From assembly GCF_000026145.1 (NCBI RefSeq), contig NC_009445.1:6292501-6356500 (forward strand): a stretch of 64,000 nt of DNA, written 5' to 3'. Positions 17,610-26,707 of the stretch are shown here, in pieces (the stretch's first letter is position 1; each line of letters opens with the position of its first letter). Source of the stretch: Bradyrhizobium sp. ORS 278. Its GTDB lineage: Bacteria > Pseudomonadota > Alphaproteobacteria > Rhizobiales > Xanthobacteraceae. The position numbers and the translations under genes were made by a program. The notes beneath the pieces were generated by a model. It was not told where the DNA came from. It saw nothing but the letters and a program-made list of their open reading frames with translations, and searched no databases.

Positions 17610-18515
17610 TCACTTGCTCAGCAAGAACTCCCGCAACAGCCGCGCCGTTTCGGCCGGGTTCTCCTCGGTGAGGAAGTGCCCGGAATCGACCGCCACGCCG
17701 CGGACGTTGGTCGCCCATCTCTGCCAGGTGTCGAGCGGCGTCGCCGCTGCGCTGGCAATCCCGGCATCGCCCCACAGCGCCAGCATCGGGGTCGTGATCT
17801 TCCTGCCGGCCGCGAGATCGGCCTTGTCGATCTCGTAGTCGGCGTAAGCACCGGCCCGATAGTCCTCGCACATCGCATGGATACGGGCGGGATCGCGGAA
17901 CGGCGCGAGATAGTGCTGCAGCGCGCGGGGGTCGATCGCGTCCAGTGTCTTCGACTTGGTTTGGCTCGCCATCTTTTGCTTGAGGAAGAATTCGCCGGAT
18001 CCCGCGATCAGTGTTTCCGGCAGCGGCGCCGGCTGGGCCAGGAAGGCCCAATGATAGATCTTCAGCGCGTAGGCGCGGTTCATGCGCTCCCAATAATCGT
18101 AGGTCGGCAGGATATCGAGCACGGCGAGCTGCGACAGACGGCCAGGATGGTCGAGCGCGAGGCGATAGGCGACGCGGCCACCGCGGTCGTGGCCGGCCAG
18201 CGCAAAGTGGACGTGGCCGAGCTGCTCCATAGCCTCGACGATCGCATGGGCCATTGCGCGCTTGGTATAGGGCGTGTGGTCGGCATCGCTGTCGGGCATG
18301 TCCGACCAGCCGTAACCCGGCAGATCGGCGATGATCAACTTGAAGCGATCGGCCAGCGCCGGGGCCACGCGGTGCCACATCACATGCGTCTCGGAAAAGC
18401 CGTGCAGCAGGAGCAGCGGCGGACCGTTGCCGCCGACGCGCGCGAAAATCCGCCCCGATGCGGTGTTGATCCATTCGGACGCATAGCCTGGAAACAGATC
18501 GGCGAGATCAGACAT
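17610..18515 (-). CDS. fluoroacetate/haloacetate dehalogenase-like alpha/beta hydrolase
   Basis: 301 aa, alpha/beta-hydrolase fold. Compared from memory with the R. palustris fluoroacetate dehalogenase (RPA1163), every functional residue falls at the same number: nucleophile D110, charge-relay D134 and H280, carboxylate-binding R111 and R114 ([11 protein letters not shown]), and halide pocket H155, W156 and Y219 (KIYHWAF, CEDYRAG). The likely reaction is hydrolytic removal of halide from fluoro- or chloroacetate giving glycolate. Cytoplasmic; no signal. It starts 27 bp after the P450 stop on the same strand, so it is probably the last gene of that operon. Actual substrate untested; the rest of the active-site wall may differ. 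Confidence 0.85.
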   Translation of the reverse strand: MSDLADLFPGYASEWINTASGRIFARVGGNGPPLLLLHGFSETHVMWHRVAPALADRFKLIIADLPGYGWSDMPDSDADHTPYTKRAMAHAIVEAMEQLGHVHFALAGHDRGGRVAYRLALDHPGRLSQLAVLDILPTYDYWERMNRAYALKIYHWAFLAQPAPLPETLIAGSGEFFLKQKMASQTKSKTLDAIDPRALQHYLAPFRDPARIHAMCEDYRAGAYADYEIDKADLAAGRKITTPMLALWGDAGIASAAATPLDTWQRWATNVRGVAVDSGHFLTEENPAETARLLREFLLSK

Positions 18516-18542
18516 GTCGGCCTCACGGGCGATGATCGCGCG

Positions 18543-19844
18543 TCATGCTACCGTCGACCGGCGCGCGGCGCAAAGCGAGATGCGGACCGGCAGTGCGCCG
18601 ACGCCGCTCATGAACTGCGACTGCACGCGGCGGACGCGCCCTGCCCGTTCGATCCGATCGGTGCGGCGCAGCAGTTCCGCGAACATCGCGCGCATCTGCA
18701 TCCGCGCGAGTTGCAAACCCATGCAGATGTGAGGCCCGCGGCCGAAGGCGATGTGCGGGTTCGGACTGCGATCAATCCGGAACTCACCGGCATCCGCGAA
18801 CACGGCTTCATCGCGATTCGCGGAATGGAAGAACAGCGCCAGAGCCTCGCCTTCACGAATGCGCCGGCCGCCGACCTCGGTGTCGCACAGCGCCGTGCGC
18901 ATGAAGTGACGCACCGGCGTGGTCCAGCGCAACATCTCCTCGATGGCGCTGTCGAGGAGATCGGGCGCGGTGCGCAGCCGCTCGAATTGGTCAGGCGCAG
19001 CGAGAAGCGCTTCCAGGCCGCCGGACAAGGCGAACGCCGTCGTGTCATGGCCCGCGGTCACCAGCAGGATGAAAAAGGAGATCAGCTCATAATGCGGCAT
19101 CGCTCTTCCATGCGGCTCGGCGCGAGCGATCAGCGTGGCGAGATCAGCGCGCGGCTGCGCGCGGCGATCGGCGACGACGGCTTCGAAATAGTCACGCAGC
19201 GCCAGCATGGCCATGCGCATGGTGTCGCCGGGCGCCTCGGCCAGACGCCGCTGCGGATCCTCGGCGCCGACGAAGGCTTGTGCGAGGCGCGCCAGCTGCG
19301 CGTCGTCCGCTTCCGGCGTTCCGAGCATGTGGCCGATGACCCGGAAGGTGAACGGTACGGCCACGTCGCAGGCGAAATCGCAGACGCTGCCGCGCGCGGC
19401 AACGCGATCGATGATCTCGGCGGCCCATCTCGCCAGCCAGGCCTCCATCTCGCGCAGGGCCGGCGGAGCAAAGGCATTCTGAAGAATGGCGCGATAGACG
19501 CCGTGATCGGGCGGATCCATCTCGGTCAGGCTTCGCACCAGCTGCGGCTTGCCGGTGACCCTTTGCAGCACGGCTTCCGAGGTCTCGCTGGCGAGATAGG
19601 TCCGCGGTCCCGCCGCGAACTGCCCGCTGCGCGTCTCCATGGACACGATATCAGCGTAGCGCGTGACGGCCCAGAACGGCCGCACGCCGGGACGTTCGAC
19701 CCAAAGCAGCGGCGCGCGCTCGCGCAGCAGCGCGCAGGCGTGCTCCAGCCGGGCGGGGCTGGCGTGACCTCGTGCCGAGATCAGCACGTCGACCGCCCGC
19801 GCGACGGCGCCGGACCGATCGATTCTCGACCACCCCGCCGACAT
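18543..19844 (-). CDS. cytochrome P450 monooxygenase
   Basis: Soluble haem monooxygenase, 433 aa from ATG 19844. The oxygen-activation I-helix is AGHDTT at residues 264-269, the ExxR salt bridge is E303-R306 (EEMLRW), and the haem-thiolate loop is F367-G-R-G-P-H-I-C374-M-G. No membrane anchor, as usual for bacterial P450s. The start overlaps the stop of the upstream methyltransferase by one base (TGATG), so expression is coupled. No ferredoxin or reductase gene is adjacent, so redox partners must come from elsewhere. Substrate unknown. Confidence 0.93.
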   Translation of the reverse strand: MSAGWSRIDRSGAVARAVDVLISARGHASPARLEHACALLRERAPLLWVERPGVRPFWAVTRYADIVSMETRSGQFAAGPRTYLASETSEAVLQRVTGKPQLVRSLTEMDPPDHGVYRAILQNAFAPPALREMEAWLARWAAEIIDRVAARGSVCDFACDVAVPFTFRVIGHMLGTPEADDAQLARLAQAFVGAEDPQRRLAEAPGDTMRMAMLALRDYFEAVVADRRAQPRADLATLIARAEPHGRAMPHYELISFFILLVTAGHDTTAFALSGGLEALLAAPDQFERLRTAPDLLDSAIEEMLRWTTPVRHFMRTALCDTEVGGRRIREGEALALFFHSANRDEAVFADAGEFRIDRSPNPHIAFGRGPHICMGLQLARMQMRAMFAELLRRTDRIERAGRVRRVQSQFMSGVGALPVRISLCAARRSTVA

Positions 19845-20542
19845 CAGTGCGCGGCACTGACTGGAGACGCCCGGCGTACCAGGAGGGTGAACTCCTTCAT
19901 GCCGTAATTGCCGATGACCTCGACCTGCGCCGCGAAGGCCCGCTCGCAATGGGCGGCCCAGATGTCCGGTGTGGTGCGATACAGCCGCGTCGTGGCGGGA
20001 TCGCTGTCTGGCGCCTCCTCGATAGCGCTTACGAAATTCACGGCAAAGCCGCGCCGGCTGGTCGCGTCCATGCGCGCCAGCATGGCCCTGACGTAGTCCT
20101 CCCAGGCCTCGCGCGCGTGGCCGACATTGACGTTCATGATGCCGGAGGCCACTGAGTAGTCGGCGATACGCGGACTCGCGGCTCCGACGGCGAAGCGCCG
20201 CTGCGGGCCGGCATAGCGGCGACGCGCGCGACTGATCATGGCGCGTGACAGATCGATGCCGAGATAATCGATCTCATTGGCCGCGAAGCGGGTCGCCAGG
20301 AATGGCACAAGCGCGCCGTAGCCGCAGCCGATGTCGTTGAGGCTGAACGGCGCCGACGCATCGCACAGCTTCATCAGCTGCACGAAGCGCAGCCCCTGCG
20401 TCGCCTCGCACGACCAGTCGACGCCACGCGGCGTCGCGCCGTGACGCGAGACGCAGGCCGTGTAGTAGGCGTCGACGTCGGAGCAGATGGCGTCGAGCGA
20501 GGATCGGTCACGCTCGTTGTCGCCGCCCGCCCTCGTCCTCAT
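19844..20542 (-). CDS. class I SAM-dependent methyltransferase
   Basis: 232 aa from ATG 20542. The SAM-binding loop is LNDIGCGYGALVPFLA, followed by an acidic residue at the end of strand 2 (YLGIDLSRAMI), typical of class I methyltransferases. The start overlaps the stop of the upstream gene by ATGA and the stop overlaps the P450 start, so it sits in the middle of a coupled trio. The acceptor is unknown; position next to a P450 suggests a small-molecule modification, which is inference. The frame open up to 20860 is a shadow of the upstream gene. Confidence 0.85.
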   Translation of the reverse strand: MRTRAGGDNERDRSSLDAICSDVDAYYTACVSRHGATPRGVDWSCEATQGLRFVQLMKLCDASAPFSLNDIGCGYGALVPFLATRFAANEIDYLGIDLSRAMISRARRRYAGPQRRFAVGAASPRIADYSVASGIMNVNVGHAREAWEDYVRAMLARMDATSRRGFAVNFVSAIEEAPDSDPATTRLYRTTPDIWAAHCERAFAAQVEVIGNYGMKEFTLLVRRASPVSAAH

Positions 20543-21033
20543 TTCTTGCCGCGCTTCTGGACACGCCTGGTGCGCGCTTCCTCGGCGAGGTTCTGACGCG
20601 CCTCGCGACCGGGCGTGGTGGGAATCGAAACGATCACGTGGGTCTCGAGCGAGAACACCACCGGGCGGCCGTTCGACACGGTCACGCGCGGATCCTGGGC
20701 GGCCGAATGACAGACGATCGAAACCGGCAAGGGCTTTTCGGATTCCAGGTCGTCCTTGAAGGCCCTGATGACGCGGTCGTGGCCGTTCACGCCAGCGATA
20801 TCCGATGGATAGGTCCGAAGATGCTCCAGGAAGCGATACCAGCGCCGCCGCTCGGTCCAATCCTGCGGCACGATCCCGAGCAACGCGAATGACTGTTGCA
20901 GACCATGCTGAAGTGAAAAGACGCCGAATTCGCGCTGCAGCTCGACCATTTCGTGCAAGGCCTCGGCCTCGAAGCGCCTGTTCAACTGCACAAGGATATC
21001 AAGTGTCGTACTGTCCTTGATCATCATTCCCAT
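20539..21033 (-). CDS. hypothetical protein, 164 aa, first of the P450 operon trio
   Basis: Not recognised. ATG 21033 has GGGAG nine bases upstream. The sequence is soluble, with an alpha-helical N-terminal part (residues 10-45, FEAEALHEMVELQREFG), a middle with aromatic residues (QDWTERRRWYRFLEHLRTYP), a beta-rich segment (SIVCHSAAQ, VVFSLETHVIVSIPTT) and a very basic end (TRRVQKRGKK). No cofactor motif is visible. Its stop overlaps the methyltransferase start (ATGA), so it is likely stoichiometric with it. It starts 51 bp after the cyclase stop. Confidence 0.7.
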   Translation of the reverse strand: MGMMIKDSTTLDILVQLNRRFEAEALHEMVELQREFGVFSLQHGLQQSFALLGIVPQDWTERRRWYRFLEHLRTYPSDIAGVNGHDRVIRAFKDDLESEKPLPVSIVCHSAAQDPRVTVSNGRPVVFSLETHVIVSIPTTPGREARQNLAEEARTRRVQKRGKK

Positions 21034-21084
21034 ATGCCCAGACTCCCAAAAAATGATTCATGGAAAGCCGTATTAGTGCACGGG

Positions 21085-24000
21085 TCACCTGGTACCTTCA
21101 AGGGAGGAACGGCATTCTATCAACATCGGTTTGTAGATCTCGGCGCCAGAGACCTCCAGCAAGCGCTCCGCGTCGAGCAGCGATTGAAACGCCTCTTCAT
21201 CATTGCGGAAGCCGGCATGCGAGGTGCGGATCAGACATCGCAGCAACGTCGCATGCAGCTCGCCGATGCGGTCGGTTCGGCGGCGGGCTACGCTGATCGC
21301 CTCGCCCGCAGTGTCCAAGGCGCCTTGCATGTCTCCCGCGCGGTACAAGGCGTCAGCTAGATCACCCAGCATCCGCGCCTCGAACTCCATACCTGCCCTG
21401 GCGCGTCTCGCGTAGTCAATGGCCTCGCGAAAATCGTAGGCCGCGTGCGTTACATCGCCGGCGATGGCCCGCGCGATGCCGGCGCCCGCCAAAGCCTGGA
21501 CCCGGAGATATGGCATGCCCGCCGCTTCGGCGATCTGATGCAGTTCGGCCGAATGCATCGCGGCATCTTCGGCGCGCCCTTCGCATCTGGCGAATTCGAT
21601 CGCCGCGAAATGAGGGATGAATCTTACGACAGGAGCCGCCTGGTCCGGTGGCGTCTCCAGCAGCTCGGTCAGCTGTATCTGGAGCTCTCCGAATCGACCG
21701 AGTTGAATCAGGGTCCGGGCCCGCAGGCATTTGATCCAGTATTCGACATCGAAGCCCATGATCTGGTTCGGGTTCAGGCCCAATGTCACATTGCTCTCGA
21801 AGCCGCTTTGCCGGGCCATGGCCTCCAGCGCGGTCTCGGCAGCGGAAAGCGCCTCTCGAACCCGCCCCGACAGCAGATAGGCCTGCGACAGCATGGCGTT
21901 GACGGTGGCATAGCGGCCGACATCCCCCTCCTCGGAGGTCAGCTTGACCGCATTCTGCACCAGAGTGACGTAGTCGTCGGCCGCCCCCGTCGAGGCCAGC
22001 ACGCGCCCGTAGGCGCCGAGCACGAGCGGCTCATGCATCTTGTCCGAGGACCGCGCATAACGCAGCGCCTCTTCCGCGAACGGCTTGACCTCCTCGGCAG
22101 AGATGCCCTCGCGCCATCCGAAGTTGAGGATCTGCGCGCTGGCGAGCGAACGCAGTCGCTCGACATGCTCCGACTCCGGCATGGCCTGCAGCATGGCCCG
22201 GATCTTCTTCCACAACCGCAGCGCCTCGGCGGTGTTGGTGCGGCCGATCCAGCGCGCCGCGCGCTGCAGATGCTCGACGGACTGGATCGTCTGACCGGCG
22301 AACTCGTAATGCGAGGCGATCAGGGCCGCGAACTCGTCCTGGCTGCCCCAATCGAGCGCCTCGATGGCCTTCGCCACGGCAGCGTGGACCGTGCTCAGCC
22401 GCGAACGCAGTTGCATCGCATACGCCACCTCCTGGATCAGCGGATGGCGAAAGGCGAGCACGCCCATGTCGAACGGCGGCAGGTCATAAAGCAGATCGGC
22501 GTTGCGCAATTGCGCGAGCGCGTCGAACAGTTCGGCGTCGACGAGCCCTGTCACGGGCTTGAGCACGGACAGTGCCACCGAACGGCCGATCACGGCTGCC
22601 GTCTCCAGTACGTTCTTCGCGGTCTCGCCGAGCCGGTCGATCCGGGCCGCCACTACTGCATGCACCGTCGGCGGCAGCGGAATGGGACCAATGCCGCCCT
22701 TGAGGCGGTAGGCTCCGCGCTCGCCCTCGAAGTCGCTGCTTTCGGAGACCGCGCTCGCCAGCTCTTCGAGGAAGAACGGATTGCCCTGCGCGCGCTCGAC
22801 GATGTCGCCGGCCAGCGCCTGCAACGACGGGTCGTCGCCGAACACGCCGCGCAGCAATTCACGTGCCTCGGCCGAGGCGAGCGGCACGATGTGCAACTCG
22901 TGAAATGCCGCCCGCTGCATGAAGGACGCGGCAAAGCCCGGCCTGTAGTTCACCACCAGCAGCGTCTTGGTGCCGATCGTGGCCTCGGCCAGCGCCTCGA
23001 CGAACTCTTCGCTCGCTTCGTCGATCCAGTGCAGATCCTCGATCATGATCACGCTGCCGCCATCGGCCGGCGCCGCGCGAAACAGCGTTCTGAAGACGTT
23101 CAGCAGGCGGCTCTTGAACACGCCAGGATCGAGCCGCAGCGCGGGGCGGGCGGGATCGGCGAGTCCCATGAAGTCCAGCAGCAGCACCAGCGCGGTGTCC
23201 GGCAGGCCGATCGCTTCGAGCTTTTCGACCACACGCTGCCGCGACACCTCGACCGGCTCCTTCGGCCGGATGCCGAAGAAATCGCGCAAGAGCTCCAGCA
23301 CCGGCTGGAACGGCGTCGTGCGGCCATGCGCCAGCACGCGGGCCTCGTAGACGCGAATGCCCTGGCGGCGGCAATGCTCGGCGAATTCGAAGCACAGCCG
23401 GCTCTTCCCGATGCCGGCCTCGCCGACGATGCCGACCACGGCGCCGCGCGCCGCCAGCACGTTGTCGAGTTCGCGTTCAAGGACATCGAACTGGGCCTTG
23501 CGACCGATCAGCGGCAGCAGCCGCTGGCCGCTGCGGAACACGTCGCTCGCCGGCGCGTTCAGGCGGCCGATCAGCTTGTAGATCGAGACCGGTGAGGCGA
23601 TGCCGCGCACCGTGTGGGTGCCGAGCGGCTCGGCTTCGACGAATTGTCGCGCGCCGGTGTAGGTCTCCTTGCTGACCAGGATCGTGCCGGGCTCGGCCAT
23701 GTGCTCGAGGCGGTTGGCCAGATGGACGTTGGCGCCGGCCGCATCGTAGGTCTGGTACATGCTGTTCTCGACGACCTGGACGATGACCTCGCCAGTGTGC
23801 AGCCCGACGCGGACCTGCAGGTGCGGATCGCCCAGCCGGCCGATCGAATCCTGCATCGCGAGCGCGCCGAGACAACCGCGTACCGCATGGTCCTCATGCG
23901 GCACCGGGGCCCCGAACAGCGCCATGACCCCGTCGCCCTGCGTCTTGTTGACGACGCCATCGAAGCGATGAACCGCCTCCTTCATGAGGTTGAGCACGGG

Positions 24001-24315
24001 ATCGAGCCGCTGCATCGCGAGTTCGGGATCGCCGAGACTGTCGATCAGCTGGGTCGAATCACGAATGTCGGCGAACAGGATGGTCAGCCGCTTGCGCTCG
24101 CCGCCCTTGCTGCTCAGCGTCCGCAGCACGCGTTGCGCCGACTGGTCGCTCGGAGCAAGCCGCCCGGAGAGCGGCGCGCCGCATTGGCCGCAGAACCGGT
24201 TCGAGGGGCTGTTGGTGTGGCTACAAGCCTCGCATTTGAGGCCGAGCGGCTCGCCGCAGGCATCGCACGAGGCCGTCCCCGGCTGATTCTGCTTACCGCA
24301 ACGTGCGCATTCCAT
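21085..24315 (-). CDS. double zinc ribbon - class III adenylate cyclase - AAA/STAND ATPase - TPR regulatory protein
   Basis: 1076 aa from ATG 24315 (GGAGGGGCC upstream). Order: two zinc ribbons with eight cysteines in four pairs (C3-C6, C17-C20, C28-C31, C42-C45); a class III nucleotide cyclase domain at about 75-235; an ATPase module with Walker A GEAGIGKS at 298-305; then about 500 residues of TPR-like helices. Cyclase residues: metal D83 and D128, adenine-selecting K124 (NKTQGDG) and D191 (TYDAAG), R202. The usual transition-state Asn is His198 (NVHLANR). Probably makes cAMP in response to a signal sensed by the ATPase/TPR part; output and ligand unknown. Next gene on the same strand is the 164-aa protein, 51 bp away with no terminator seen. 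Confidence 0.88.
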   Translation of the reverse strand: MECARCGKQNQPGTASCDACGEPLGLKCEACSHTNSPSNRFCGQCGAPLSGRLAPSDQSAQRVLRTLSSKGGERKRLTILFADIRDSTQLIDSLGDPELAMQRLDPVLNLMKEAVHRFDGVVNKTQGDGVMALFGAPVPHEDHAVRGCLGALAMQDSIGRLGDPHLQVRVGLHTGEVIVQVVENSMYQTYDAAGANVHLANRLEHMAEPGTILVSKETYTGARQFVEAEPLGTHTVRGIASPVSIYKLIGRLNAPASDVFRSGQRLLPLIGRKAQFDVLERELDNVLAARGAVVGIVGEAGIGKSRLCFEFAEHCRRQGIRVYEARVLAHGRTTPFQPVLELLRDFFGIRPKEPVEVSRQRVVEKLEAIGLPDTALVLLLDFMGLADPARPALRLDPGVFKSRLLNVFRTLFRAAPADGGSVIMIEDLHWIDEASEEFVEALAEATIGTKTLLVVNYRPGFAASFMQRAAFHELHIVPLASAEARELLRGVFGDDPSLQALAGDIVERAQGNPFFLEELASAVSESSDFEGERGAYRLKGGIGPIPLPPTVHAVVAARIDRLGETAKNVLETAAVIGRSVALSVLKPVTGLVDAELFDALAQLRNADLLYDLPPFDMGVLAFRHPLIQEVAYAMQLRSRLSTVHAAVAKAIEALDWGSQDEFAALIASHYEFAGQTIQSVEHLQRAARWIGRTNTAEALRLWKKIRAMLQAMPESEHVERLRSLASAQILNFGWREGISAEEVKPFAEEALRYARSSDKMHEPLVLGAYGRVLASTGAADDYVTLVQNAVKLTSEEGDVGRYATVNAMLSQAYLLSGRVREALSAAETALEAMARQSGFESNVTLGLNPNQIMGFDVEYWIKCLRARTLIQLGRFGELQIQLTELLETPPDQAAPVVRFIPHFAAIEFARCEGRAEDAAMHSAELHQIAEAAGMPYLRVQALAGAGIARAIAGDVTHAAYDFREAIDYARRARAGMEFEARMLGDLADALYRAGDMQGALDTAGEAISVARRRTDRIGELHATLLRCLIRTSHAGFRNDEEAFQSLLDAERLLEVSGAEIYKPMLIECRSSLEGTR

Positions 24316-24470
24316 GGCCCCTCCGTTCCACGGCGGAACTGACTCACGCCTCACGGCATGAGACTATGGAACTGCCACAATTTTCGCGGGAAACATAGCC
24401 TCAAGGCGGATGCGTGTCCTTGTCAACGTGGAGCTCGCACGGCCCGCCGGTTGTGACGCCGAGGTGAATC

Positions 24471-25754
24471 TCAACCTTGGCCACGCTCCTGCGCCAGCGC
24501 CTGCCAGGCGATGTCGCGGCGGCAGAAGCCATCGGTCCAGCGGATGCGGTCGACCGCCTCATAGGCGCGCGCCTGCGCCTCGGTGATGGTCTTGCCGGTG
24601 GCGCAGACGTTCAGCACGCGGCCGCCATTGGCGATGATCGAACCATCCTTCACCACCGTCCCAGCGTGGAAGATTTCAACGCCGTCAACCTTGGCAGCGT
24701 CGTCCAGCCCCTCGATCACGCTCCCCTTGGCGTAGTCACCGGGATAGCCTTCCGCGGCCATGACCACGGTGACCGCCGCGTCGGGAAACCAGCGCAGGTC
24801 GAAATTCTTCAATTGCCCATCGCATGCGGCGAGCATCGCCGGCACCAGGTCGGACATCATCCGCAGCATCAGCACCTGGCACTCCGGATCGCCGAAGCGG
24901 ACATTGTATTCGAACAGCTTCGGTCCCTCGGCCGTCAGCATCAGCCCGGCATAGAGGATGCCCTTGAAGGGCGTCCCGCGCGCATTCATGCCGTCGATGG
25001 TCGGCAGGATGATGCGTTTCATGATCTGATCATGAATTTCCTGCGTGACGAACGGCGTCGGCGAATACGCGCCCATGCCGCCAGTGTTCGGCCCCTGGTC
25101 GTGGTCGAACACCCGCTTGTGGTCCTGCGCCGAGGCCAGCGGGATCGCAGTCTCGCCGTCACAGAGCGCGAAGAACGAGACCTCGCGCCCTTCGAGAAAC
25201 TCCTCGATGACCACCTCTGCGCCGGCAACGCCGAAGCCGCCATCGAACATCATCCGCACAGCCTCTTCAGCTTCGACGAGCGTCCTGGCGACGACCACGC
25301 CCTTGCCCGCCGCCAAACCGTCGGCCTTCACGACGATCGGCGCGCCGTGCTCGCGGACATAGGCCAGCGCCTCCGGCGCATTGTCGAAGCGGCTGTAAGC
25401 GCCGGTCGGGATGCCGTATTCGGCGCAGAGATCCTTGGTGAAGCCCTTCGAGCCCTCGAGCTGCGCGGCCAGCTTGCGCGGCCCAAAGATCTTGATGCCG
25501 GCGCCGCTGACATCGTCGACGATTCCCGCCGCCAGCGGCGTCTCCGGCCCTACCACCACGAGATCGACCTTGTTCGCCCTGCAGAAGGCGATCACATCAG
25601 CATGGTTGGTCGTATCGAGCGCGACGCATTCCGCCTCCTTGGCAATCCCCGCATTGCCCGGAGCGCACCACAGCTTGGTGAGCAGCGGGGAGCCGGCGAT
25701 CTTCCAGGCGAGAGCATGCTCGCGGCCGCCGGAACCAATCAGGAGGATATTCAT
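24471..25754 (-). CDS. purD: phosphoribosylamine-glycine ligase (GAR synthetase)
   Basis: Second step of de novo purine synthesis: ATP-dependent joining of glycine to phosphoribosylamine. 427 aa from ATG 25754 ([18 protein letters not shown]), the family start; the open frame further upstream is not coding. ATP-grasp core includes [15 protein letters not shown] and the metal-binding [14 protein letters not shown] near residue 290. Full length and apparently intact. The cyclase gene starts 155 bp downstream on the same strand. Confidence 0.97.
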   Translation of the reverse strand: MNILLIGSGGREHALAWKIAGSPLLTKLWCAPGNAGIAKEAECVALDTTNHADVIAFCRANKVDLVVVGPETPLAAGIVDDVSGAGIKIFGPRKLAAQLEGSKGFTKDLCAEYGIPTGAYSRFDNAPEALAYVREHGAPIVVKADGLAAGKGVVVARTLVEAEEAVRMMFDGGFGVAGAEVVIEEFLEGREVSFFALCDGETAIPLASAQDHKRVFDHDQGPNTGGMGAYSPTPFVTQEIHDQIMKRIILPTIDGMNARGTPFKGILYAGLMLTAEGPKLFEYNVRFGDPECQVLMLRMMSDLVPAMLAACDGQLKNFDLRWFPDAAVTVVMAAEGYPGDYAKGSVIEGLDDAAKVDGVEIFHAGTVVKDGSIIANGGRVLNVCATGKTITEAQARAYEAVDRIRWTDGFCRRDIAWQALAQERGQG

Positions 25755-25824
25755 CGTCGATGCCGTCAAAGGGAGTGGGTCGGTCTGGAGGCCCCACTTG
25801 CCCGGCCCTCGCCGCAGAGTCAAA

Positions 25825-26163
25825 TCATGGCTCGGGCGGCTTTGCGGCGGCTCCGGCGATGATTTCCTGCAGGCCGGCGACGTGGCGGGCAAAGGCGGCG
25901 CGGCCCGAGGCGGCCAGCGTCACCGTGGTCTGCGGCTTCTTGCCGACGAAGGCCTTGTCGACGGTGACGTAGCCGGCCCGCGCCAGCGTCTCGATATGGG
26001 CGCCGAGATTGCCGTCGGTCGCCCCTGTCAGCTTCTTCAGCCGGACGAATTCGAGGCCCGCGCCGGCCGGCAGCGCATTGAGCGCCGCCATGATCCTGAG
26101 CCGCAGCGGCTGGTGGATGATCTCGTCGAGCTCCGCCAATGCCGCTAGCTCCGCCGCATCCAC
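25825..26163 (-). CDS. winged-helix transcriptional regulator
   Basis: 112 aa if started at GTG 26163, which overlaps the end of the upstream membrane-protein gene by 19 bp. No ATG fits, since the first Met lies inside the first helix of the fold. The sequence ([60 protein letters not shown]) matches the HTH_34 winged-helix family, which is often found next to a small membrane protein. Probably an autoregulator of the three-gene unit 27691-25825. Confidence 0.8.
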   Translation of the reverse strand: MDAAELAALAELDEIIHQPLRLRIMAALNALPAGAGLEFVRLKKLTGATDGNLGAHIETLARAGYVTVDKAFVGKKPQTTVTLAASGRAAFARHVAGLQEIIAGAAAKPPEP

Positions 26164-26693
26164 AAGCCGCCGAGGATCAGGCCGCCGCCATTGACGAAGG
26201 CCATCCACAACGGAAACGCGCCGTCGATGAAGGCGTAGCCGATCAGGGTCAGGGCGATGACGCAGAGTCCGAAGATCGTGAACGCCATCCCGAACCACAG
26301 GCCGGCAAGGCAGTAGAACAGCATGAAGTAGATCGGCCAGAACGCGCCCATCTCGCGCGGCCCGAAATGGCCGATCGTCTCGACGAAGGAGCCGAAGGCA
26401 GAAAACATGACGAAGGCGAGCAACGATCGCAGATCGAAGCTGCTTGTCCCCGAACGCGCCTTCCTGACCACCCCCACCGCAATTGATCCGCCGATCGCCA
26501 GCACGTAGACCGAACGCCACGTGATGCCGGCGTAGAGCGGCGCCAGATAGGTCGCGAGATTGCCTGCAAACACGAGCACGCCCCACAGGATCATCAGCAG
26601 GCTGGAGAGCCTGTAGATCTGCGACTGACGGACGCGCTTGGTGATATCCTCGATGTCGCTCAACGCGCGCGCGGCTTCCAGGTGATCGATCAT
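26145..26693 (-). CDS. integral membrane protein, five or six transmembrane segments
   Basis: 182 aa from ATG 26693. Hydrophobic segments at about residues 30-51, 60-76, 89-107, 117-137, 139-156 and 162-178; short charged N-terminus (EAARALSDIEDITKRVRQSQ). No catalytic motif seen. It lies 14 bp after the hydrolase stop and overlaps the winged-helix gene, so the three are one operon. Such membrane proteins are commonly paired with HTH_34 regulators; function unknown. Confidence 0.75.
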   Translation of the reverse strand: MIDHLEAARALSDIEDITKRVRQSQIYRLSSLLMILWGVLVFAGNLATYLAPLYAGITWRSVYVLAIGGSIAVGVVRKARSGTSSFDLRSLLAFVMFSAFGSFVETIGHFGPREMGAFWPIYFMLFYCLAGLWFGMAFTIFGLCVIALTLIGYAFIDGAFPLWMAFVNGGGLILGGLWMRRS

Positions 26694-26707
26694 GCGGATT
26701 GAACCCT

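Noticed and set aside
17607..19907. Plus-strand open frame of 766 codons
   Set aside because: Antisense to the dehalogenase and P450 genes, whose catalytic residues are all intact; high GC in third positions keeps the opposite frame open.
21445..23595. Plus-strand open frame of 716 codons
   Set aside because: Antisense to the cyclase/ATPase/TPR gene; sequence is His/Arg/Gln-rich without a fold.
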